Shown here piece by piece: positions 55,644 to 64,000 of a stretch of DNA of 64,000 nucleotides. The stretch's first letter is position 1; every line of letters begins with the position of its first letter. The notes beneath the pieces are model-generated. The model did not search any database. It saw only the letters and a list, made by a program, of their open reading frames with translations, and was not told the DNA's origin. The stretch lies in NCBI GenBank assembly GCA_951802425.1, contig OX637796.1, forward strand, positions 2,356,001 through 2,420,000, in the 5' to 3' direction. The stretch comes from Clavaria fumosa (Eukaryota; Basidiomycota; Agaricomycetes; Agaricales; Clavariaceae). Made by a program: the position numbers and the translations under genes.

Positions 55644-57487
55644 CTACGATACAACTTTCCCCGGATTCATAATGCCCCTTGCGTCGAAAAGCTGCTTCAA
55701 TTTCCTCATCCAAGCTATGCTGACATCCGACTTTGAATAATGTAGAGCGTGCGCCTTCATCAACCCAATTCCATGCTCTGCGGAAATGGACCCTCTGTGC
55801 GCAGCTATGGGCAAGATGGTCAATATTCAGAAGAAGTGAAACTTATGCGTACTTACCAACCAGCTCATACACAAATGGCTCAAGTGCCTCTGCAATCTCA
55901 GGTGTGTAGGCATCTGCGATAACATTAAGGTGTAGATTTCCTACGAAAGCAAACTTAGCAACTTTGCAAACGTAAACATCCATCATGGCCCTGTAGACAT
56001 ACCATCGCCAACATGACCATAACCTATAACATGCTTGACAGCCTTGTCATGCAGAAGGCCCTTTGATCGCAGGCGTTCCCTTGTCAGATCCACGACCTCC
56101 TTGAATTTGGACAACGGGATCGAGATATCGTATTTATATGGTTTGCCTTCCTTTGACACGGCTTCCGTGACACCCTCTCTCAACGCCCATAGCGACGAGA
56201 ACTGGGCAGGAGACTGCGAAAGGACACCTGTGTTGATGAGTGGCTCATCAGCTTCGAGCAGAGAGTTCAGTAAATCGCTGATTTTCTTTGAAGCAGGATA
56301 TTAGTAACGGATGTGCGTTTAAGGTAGAGACCGCACCTCTTCATCATGCTCACGGTTCCCTCCGCTTGTTTCGACAAGAACAAAACACTCGGCTCCATCG
56401 ACTTCCTCGTCCTTGAGAGCGCGTCCCTGACCGTGCTTCACAGCCAAATCATAAGAAGTGCGGTCAATCAACTCGAAGGCTGACAGGACCTCCGACAACT
56501 GCCGCTTCACAATCTGGTATAGTGGCAGAACATTGTCAAACTTGGGCAGAGCTAAAATAAAATTATTGGAGGCCTGCGGTGCCGGTGGCGTTAAAATGGA
56601 TACGCCAGTGATTATGCCAAGTGTTCCCTCAGCCCCAATAAAGAGTTGCTTCAGATCGTAACCTACAATGAATAAGCTTGAAGTTCAAATCCTCTGAGAA
56701 TTGTGGGAAAACCTGTATTGTCCTTCCTCAAAGCTGACAGCAGGTCGAGAACTGTCCCGTCTGGTAAAACTACTTCCAGACCAAGGACGGACCCACGAAG
56801 AGAGCCATAGCGGAGCAGCCGCAGCCCACCAGCATTTGTGGAGACGTTTCCACCGATTTGACAACTGGAGACCATCGCGTTAAAATAAGGATATAGCCAC
56901 GTAGAAGAGAACGGACCTGCCCTTGGCACCGAGGTCATGAGGCATGATGTGATGATAAGGGGCCACATAGTCGGTCAGAGATTGCAGGATACACCCTGCG
57001 TCCGCAACCAAGATACCTGTTCGTGGCACTGTTCACCAAGTCCAGGTATCAAGGATCGAGACGTGGTACCAGAAATGGGGTCGAATGACCGTACTTTTGA
57101 CATGTTGCCAAGGTTGATGATGACTTCGTCATTCACAGGTACACTTCCCCCAACCAAACCAGTGTTACCGCCCTGCGGAACCACACCTATCTGTCGTTCC
57201 CAGCAATACTGCATAATTTTGCTGACTTCCTGAGTCGTGCGCGGTTTCAAGATAGTGGTGGCACGGCCGGTGTACTTGCCCATCCAATCGTTGTTATATG
57301 GTTCAAGTTCTACCATAGGAAGGAGCATAGGGGGTAATGTTGACAAAATCGAGCCCGGCGTGAGTATCTTGGAGAAGTGGGCGAGATCATCCTCATTAAC
57401 AGAGTTCAAACGTGAAGCAGCACAAGCATGATTCCAGCGTTTGTTTCGAAGGACAAGTCGTCTCACAAGATGCCGTGGTAACAACAT
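55644..57487 (-). CDS. FAD-linked D-2-hydroxyglutarate dehydrogenase, mitochondrial
   Basis: [20 protein letters not shown] is a mitochondrial-type presequence. The FAD-binding domain has [20 protein letters not shown] and [19 protein letters not shown]. Then follow [40 protein letters not shown] and [18 protein letters not shown]. The C-terminal domain includes [32 protein letters not shown] and [20 protein letters not shown], with stop at 55644-55646. Family members oxidise D-2-hydroxyglutarate (fungal Dld2/Dld3) or D-lactate, passing electrons to an acceptor flavoprotein. The His motifs (GHVGDGN, SAEHGIG) for zinc/substrate binding are present. Which substrate is preferred cannot be read from sequence. 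Confidence 0.88.
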
Positions 57488-57797
57488 AGCGCCTTTGTCG
57501 CCGTCGATGAGGCTCTGTCTGTCGGTCAAAGCAGATGTTACCACGAACGCGGCGCTTATCGATCAGCTGGTGCACGAGGTGGCAAGCGGCCGTCGGTCCG
57601 GCAAATGTGGCGCTGTAGCATGCCGTCGTTGATGTCAGCATTGCCGAGTGCACACGGAACAATATTTAGTGGCCAAATTGCCTCCAGTCTTCAGCGCTTC
57701 AGCGCTCAGCGTTTAGCTGCAGCACGATCATCACACTCTGATTCAACCGTACGCGCCGTGGTGGTTGTCGTAGCCTGTATTCAACCGAACCCCAGCC

Positions 57798-60700
57798 ATG
57801 GCGGTTCTCAGTGATGAGAACGTCCGAAACCATTACGGCAAACCTCGTGAATCATCACAGGAAGACCAAATTGTCGCAGGCGAACGAGATATCCACGGAA
57901 TACAAGGCGACAAAGAAGATATTGTCAAGTCCGAAAGCATTGAACCTGGGCCTATCAAGAGCACCGACGAGGGCGTGCTGAACTCTGACCCGAGTGGCTC
58001 TGCCTTCAATCCCTCCCAACCTGATCGAAGGCGAAGTTCGGATGCTGCCAGCGTTCGCAGCTTACCGGTCGTGCAAATTACCGAGCCGCAATCAGCCATT
58101 TCTCCTGCTTCTACACCACGCCTCCAAACTACGCACTCTCATCTTTCTGCCGAACCTTCGTCCTTTGCTTCCGGCAACCAGTCTGGAACAAATCTTTCAT
58201 CGGCCGGAAGCAGTCTTGCACCCAGTGAAAGGCACCAGCGGCATCGCTCCGCAATAGAGGTGATTGTACAGCACCCGGTCCTACATGTAACTGACTCTCG
58301 CCTCATCAGTTCCGTTCACCCAATCGCTTTTCCGGCTTTTTGTCAAATTTTATCCTTCGACGCGACTCAGCGTCCTTACCTCCTCAGACTGCCATGCCAA
58401 ATGATACAGTCTCAGAAACGGACTTGCTCCAGGAGACATCTCGCTCCGGTACCCCGTCGTCGAGGCCTATCACCCCACCTCCTCCATTACCGCCGCCAAC
58501 ACTTCAAGAACTTGGCTTGGATCTGTCCGTGATCACGTCTGACCTTGCCCCGTCGCATTTCAGCGCCGCACCTTCATCTGGTGCCTTTTTGGCACCACAC
58601 TACCTATTGCTATGCCACCCTCAGGGCCTGGATGTTCTTCCGATCGTGTCACCTCCAGCTCCTCAACCTTACGCTCTGGTTCGACGCGTCAGCTTCAAAG
58701 CCGTCGTCGTAATGGAGCAAAGAGGAGTACTGGTGGCAATTGCTGGCAGAAGAGATGGCGTTCGAGTCTATGCTTTGGATGAAGTGAAGAAGGCTGTTGA
58801 ATGGAGGATGGAGGTTGAGATGCGGAGAGAGCGTGAAAGAACTCGCAGGGCGACGGTAAAGAAACTTAGCACGACGCCTCCACTTGTCGAACGCAGGGAG
58901 TCGCTAGAAAAGAAGGCTGCCACAAGGACATTGACGCCACCTCCCACAAGAAATAAACACGCTCGCAGACTTTCTTACGGCGGACCTTCACCATCTCGTA
59001 CACCGAGCGCTAAGAGGCCTTCAACTGCGACTTCTATGTCATCAATCTCACAGCAAGCGTCAGCGCCTCCGCTGCCAATTCCACACCCAATGCCAGCCCC
59101 AATGCCAGCCCCACACCCGGTGTACCCTTTAGATTCACCTGATCGTCCCCCACCCTACAGCGCTAGTGGTTTCTCCCCGATCCAGACCCGCCTCCGGTCT
59201 CAGTCATCAACCCTGACTGTATCTATATCACCAACTCGACCAGAATCTGTTGTGGACGTCTTAGCGGGACGACGTAATACCGAAGCTCAGAGAGACCGAA
59301 GCCCCGATGAAAAATCGGACTGGGCTGAAGGTCGAGACTCCAGTGAAGATGAAGCCATCAACGTGGTTGCCGCTGGTGCCAGTGGCAGTCAAGCTCTTGA
59401 CGAACGCACAAGCATGCAGCACTCTGCCTCCAGCGTCGCACGCAGATCTGCGTTAGACAGTGACGCGGTAATACCTATTTCACCTCAAATGTCTGTCAAC
59501 CGACGAGATCGTCCCGAAAATGCTGATACGAATGAAGCCTTTGAGAACCAGCCTGTCGACGAGCATTCTGCCAATCCAACTCCAACGTTTATGACATTCC
59601 GTGAAGCCTTAGCCGCTCGTCAATCGCCGTCGCCCAGCCGTGTAGGACAAGCCATGTTGACTGACCAGGAGGAAGATGACTTCCATGAGGAGGGGACATC
59701 TCGAGTTGTCGAGACAATCACGCTGGCGCAAGCTCTGATGGAGAGTCGATTACCGGACCTTCCACCAGCCGGTACTCGTCGCCCTCAGCAACCTATTCTG
59801 GCCACAGCATCTCATCCTGTAGCGATTGGGGATGATGATCCTGTCGATGAGAATATGAACGGCGAACGCGCAGGTGTTTCACTAGCTCAAATCCTAATGG
59901 AAAGTCGCTTGCCTAGCCTTCCTCCGGCTGGCACACGGTGTCCCCAAGAGCCGGTGATGATTGGGGTGACACAATTGAATGGTGGACGCTCAATGGTCAG
60001 CGCCCAGTCTGCTGCACCTCAACTTAACGGGAATCTCGATGGAGGAAGCGGGCGGTCCAGAGAGCGGCGCAGGTGGACTGGTTTGCCAAGTATATTCTCG
60101 AGTTCCTCTTCACATCGCGCTCAAAATGTTCCTGCTCCCACAACTGGACCGGCAACAGCCATGGCAAGCCGCTCAAGCCTAGCAACTACAACTGCTACAA
60201 CCCGAAGTGCAAGTCGATTGGGGGCAGGCATCTTTCGTCGCTCATCTACAAATGGTAGATCATCTGATTCCAGAGGAAGTGCCCCCGCACAACGCGGAGC
60301 AGTGTCGCACGGTGAACCACGCAGCACTGTACAAAACTTCACAGAAGCGCGCCCAACTCCAATTGAGTCAATCTCAAGTCACCAATCGAATCATTCCCGA
60401 TTTCTCCCCCGTATCATCAGCAATGTTTTGCAGGCTCGACGCTCAGATGAATACCCTCCGATAATCATCAACCCTTTTCACGATCAGGAATCACAATATC
60501 CAAAGTCGCAAGTTCCTGTTGTACTCCAATCACCCCCACCAAAATTGGAATACGTCAAGCTGCCGGGTACAAAAGGTACTCTGACGATAAAGGCAGTAGA
60601 AACTGCAAAGAAAAGGTGATTCAATTTGGCATGTGCACCATCATTGGCTGACGCGTCATTCCACTGTCAGCTTCCTCGCTATTCTTTGCGGTGACAACGG

Positions 60701-62320
60701 TGAAAAAGTCGAATTGTTTGCCGGGACGTGGCGAACCGCCCTTGGATTATCTCGGACTTTCATCTTACCCGATACGCCACGTTCCCTAGAGCTTCAACTG
60801 CAGGGCGACGACCTCGTAGAAGTTTTTCTCATGTTTTCTCAAAATGTGTTTGGTCTGGAGCCGGCGACCGTCAGAGTCCGAGAAGTTAGGATTGGCCGTG
60901 CAGAACGAAGAGCGGCAAGGCGCCGTGCTCGTGGACTACGACTTGAAGACGGCGCCGCGGCAGACAATGAACTGAACGTACCTGAAGATGACATTAATGT
61001 CAATATCAATGTGGGGCTTACGGTAACTTCACAGGGCACACCTGCAGCCCAGGCCCTTGTGCCCGCTATTTCTCCAGAGGGCCCTGCTACTCTTGCGCAG
61101 ACGAGCAGTGTAACAAATGCAACATCGACGACAAACTCAGAAGACATGATGACTGTAAACATTGCTCAGATGGGGCCTTATACCACATTTCAACAATTGT
61201 CCTTCGCACCTAATTTCCCACTTGCTTCCATCGCGGACGAGTACATCATTCCTCCAACGTATCCCGTCTGCGTCCAGCATTCAGAGCAGTGTGAGGGTTC
61301 GGCGCCACCTCCGTCTGGTGGGTCCATTACATCTCAGATGCAATTCAACCCACCAGGCCTACCAGTCCCGGCGCCGATACTGCCTTCGCGATGGTTCTAC
61401 CGAGATCCAAAAGGTGTTGTTCACGGTCCGTCAACTTCTGGCTTTCGCGACGCTGTACTCATCCATTTACAGGGCCATGGAAGGCGTCTCTGATGCAAGC
61501 TTGGTACAAGGACGGCTTTCTCCCGCTCGACCTCCCCCTTAGACGTGAAACGGACACGGAATACATACTTCTGAAGGACTTGCGCTTGCAAAGCGTGGAC
61601 CCGACCCACCCATTCAAGTCACCCCCTCCACCGGCTCCCGTAGAGCGGCAAGCATGTGAAGCTCCTCAGAATGCCCAGACTTCCCTTCTGTCCCCCTTGT
61701 CTCTCCTCGCTCAACCGAAACACTTTGGCCCTCCTGCTCTCTTCTTCTCCTCCAGAGGAGGTCACAGCACAGCCGTCGTCGATGCCAAGGGAAGGTCCGT
61801 ATTGAAAGGCCGAGTGCTTTGGAGCGCGGAAGACGAGGGCGCCAAGTATGCCCCACTAGGCCGCATGGGCGATGTAAAGAGACTCGAACCGTTCGACCTC
61901 AACAATCGCTCAGTATTGGTTGCTATGCGCCAAGGCGGGTTAGAAGCGGTAGACCTGGGCGACGCGTTACTCCGTCCCGCAGATGAGTCGCGGATAGCCT
62001 TGCCACAATTTACCACGACACTCTCGGAGATGAGCCGACGCAGTCCTTTCGTGTGGAGGATTGGAACTCCCGTTTCCGCCTCACCTACTTCTTCAACTAT
62101 ATTGTCTTCGCGCCCGAAGGCTACTCATCTCACCCTGCCGTACAAGAGGCCGAACACCAGTAGCAAATCTCCCGCGAAGTCCTTGGATCCCACCTCAGAT
62201 ACCGATCCAGTATACCACGACGAGATACTATACCTTGGGCGGAAAGAGGACGAGATATACATTTGTGAACGGAATGCAGGGGCATTCCGTATCCTACGAT
62301 TATCATCCAGCCCATCATGA
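57798..62320 (+). CDS. CNH-like protein with an internal GYF domain
   Basis: Four exons, GT-AG, about 1450 residues from MAVLSDENVRNHYGKPRESS. A Ser-rich N-terminus precedes a citron-homology (CNH)-like start: YLLLCHPQGLDVLPIVSPPA, FKAVVVMEQRGVLVAIAGRR, DGVRVYALDEVKKAVEWRME. A Ser/Pro-rich insert of about 550 residues follows, with a duplicated segment (LMESRLPxLPPAGTR, at about 59741-59775 and 59899-59935). The CNH part resumes at SFLAILCGDNGEKVELFAGT, LSRTFILPDTPRSLELQLQG. After another insert comes WFYRDPKGVVHGPWKASLMQ plus AWYKDGFLP, a GYF domain (proline-ligand binding) built across an intron. The remainder (PPLFFSSRGGHSTAVVDAKG, NRSVLVAMRQGGLEAVDLGD) could be the end of the CNH propeller. 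Function unknown. The GYF assignment is firmer than CNH. Confidence 0.68.
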
Positions 62321-62674
62321 GGAACGTACGTCGTAGATCGGCAGGGGTACAGACGAAACGCGTATAACACACCCCTAACATGTAACGCTTTCTGGTATTC
62401 AAGTTGATCTCAATTAACACTTCAATACCATACATCACAATATAGACTTCAAACTGTAGCTTATGATAGACGGCAACCTACCCTGGGAATCTCAAATCGC
62501 TGCTGCAAGCGATTTAGATGTTGGCCGAGCGCTAGGTCTTAGGCTCGATCTCATGCCTTTGAGGCCCGATCATTATGGCTCGCTTGTCCTGCAAGCTAAA
62601 AGCAGTCACGTATCCCCTTCACTTCACTTTCTACCTGTTATCATTGAGCTTCTCAACTTGTTCGCTCCACATAT
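62321..62674. other. Intergenic region before the lyase gene
   Basis: About 350 bp between two plus-strand genes, holding a 3' untranslated region and the next promoter. No extra gene supported. Confidence 0.5.
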
Positions 62675-64000
62675 ATGCCGATCTCTCGATTAACACGTTT
62701 TGCCCTGTTCACCTCTGGCCTGGCACTGTTCATTCCATTTGCGAAGAGTCAGTCGAGGCATTCATATACAAAGAGGCGCCATTGGCTCACAATACGATCC
62801 TACAGCTGATCCTGTTGACTGGGTTAACATCGAGTACGTCACTCACCAAGGAACACCACATACAAGCCAGTCCCGTACCTCAGATGCCCAAAGAGCGATA
62901 GTTGTGGGGGCAGAGTTCACGGCGCAAAGAGGGCCTTGGAGTCAGCCGTCGATATGTATGAGTCGCGGAATGCCTATTCCTAATGTCAGTATCGTCTGCA
63001 GGTGTTACGAACGCAAAGGGAGTGTTACCTCCTAGCCAAAATCCTCACGACTATCTCAGCTGGGCACCCTAGTAAGTCGTCTGTCCTCCTGTGTAAGGAC
63101 TCTCCCGAGGCATTCTCCCTCCAGCCACTGGCCGGACTGTCACTGGTGCGCTCACGGCGCTGTGCACCTCGTGCATGGACCAAACGGGACTGAGGGAACG
63201 AGAGACGATAGTGATACCTCGCCTGATGGTCCAGATCCGTACTCGGGTGGAGATTCGGACACGAGTCAGTATGCGCAAGCGGTAATGGACGTAGGAGACG
63301 ACAGCGGGATACCGGCAGGAGGTCCGACCACAATCCCTGTGCATCCGACTGCCAGCCAGGTGCCCAATACCTCCGGGACGCAAACATCTGACCGTGTTTT
63401 GAACGGCACCCCTGCGCCTGCGCAGGCGCCAGCCAAGACTAAAACCTCCTCTTGCACTCCGTCACCTACATCTATGGCGCCAAGCGCGAGTATGTGTTTT
63501 CCGATCGTTCATTGGAGCTTAGAAGTATTGATGTACTCCTCGACTCGCAGCATGGACAACGTGCCCTTATGTCGTTCAGGACGGGCGGGTAAACCCTGAT
63601 GTCCGCACATTGAATGGGCCAACGGCTATAAACGCTGTCTCCCAGTCGGTCCTATATAATAGCATTGCCTACGCGTTAGAGGGGACAGCTGTTTATGCTC
63701 GGAATATGGCGAACTTCCTCACCACGTTTTTCCTCGCCACAGGGACAAAGATGAACCCCAATATGGACTACGGTCAAGTAGTGCGGGGACCAGGGAAGGC
63801 TGGACAGATCGGCAGCTTCACGGGAGTTCTAGATCTGAGAGGCATGACCAAGATTGCAAACGCCGTCATGGTGATGAGGGCGACTAAAAGTGCAGATTGG
63901 ACAGCAGAGGTGGATGCAGGAATGGAGGATTGGATGTCCAAATATGCTGTGTGGATGAGAGAGAGTGATATCGGACAGAAGGCAGCGTCGCGACCAAAGT
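62675..64000 (+). CDS. Secreted alginate-lyase-family (polysaccharide lyase-like) protein, 5' part
   Basis: MPISRLTRFALFTSGLALFI is a signal peptide. After an intron (donor GTCAGT) comes DPVDWVNIEYVTHQGTPHTS, then VTNAKGVLPPSQNPHDYLSW followed by AP, then WPDCHWCAHGAVHLVHGPNG. The DYLSWAP...WPxCxWC motif is that of the fungal branch of the alginate lyase superfamily. An acidic/Ser-rich insert of about 100 residues (DDSDTSPDGPDPYSGGDSDT) precedes TWTTCPYVVQDGRVNPDVRT, INAVSQSVLYNSIAYALEGT, VYARNMANFLTTFFLATGTK, MNPNMDYGQVVRGPGKAGQI and GLTKIANAV-like helices of the toroid fold. The real substrate in wood or litter fungi is not known to me. The window ends inside the catalytic domain. Confidence 0.8.

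Overview
The window looks like nuclear DNA of a filamentous basidiomycete, most likely an Agaricomycete. Genes are dense and on both strands. Coding regions are cut by many introns of about 45-75 nt with GT...AG ends, and nearly every recognisable protein is a fungal housekeeping family. I had no alignment tool, so family names rest on motifs and remembered family features. Exon joins were worked out by hand from splice sites and reading frame.

Layout. 1-5.6 kb: 3' end of the ribosome-biogenesis gene URB2, then RNA polymerase subunit RPB8 and a large eIF4E-binding (4E-T-like) protein, both on the minus strand. 6.03-13.75 kb: an apparently complete Helitron-class rolling-circle transposon. It carries a Rep/PIF1-helicase gene and a second, divergently transcribed gene of unknown function. 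14.6-20 kb: G1 cyclin, a broken RPF2 copy, TTC1 and mitochondrial protease IMP1. 20.8-32 kb: a multi-KH RNA-binding protein, V-ATPase subunit C, CMC1, PEX11, lipoyl synthase and Elongator subunit ELP4. 32-43 kb: the least recognisable stretch, with a membrane protein bearing a long repetitive tail, a possible beta-trefoil protein, a DnaJ protein and two orphan proteins. 43-57.5 kb: RPC37, FAP7, a secreted GPI-type protein, cyclin H, a DUF1764 protein, SWI1, CDK11, telomere protein RAP1 and D-2-hydroxyglutarate dehydrogenase. 57.8-64 kb: a CNH-like plus GYF protein and the 5' part of an alginate-lyase-family secreted protein, cut by the window end.

Apart from the transposon there is no obvious functional cluster. 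Several housekeeping genes sit head to head with very short spacers (RPC37/FAP7, VMA5/CMC1, DUF1764/SWI1, RPF2 remnant/TTC1), which suggests shared promoters.

The most unusual signals are: (1) the Helitron ends, with a TC start, a CTAG end behind a hairpin, a 12-nt inverted match between the ends and T/T flanks, and the Rep/helicase gene antisense to that polarity; (2) non-canonical introns, namely apparent GA-AG introns in CDK11 and in the RPF2 remnant, and GC-AG introns in RPB8 and the 4E-T-like gene; (3) an RPF2 copy with a clear frameshift and a missing N-terminus.
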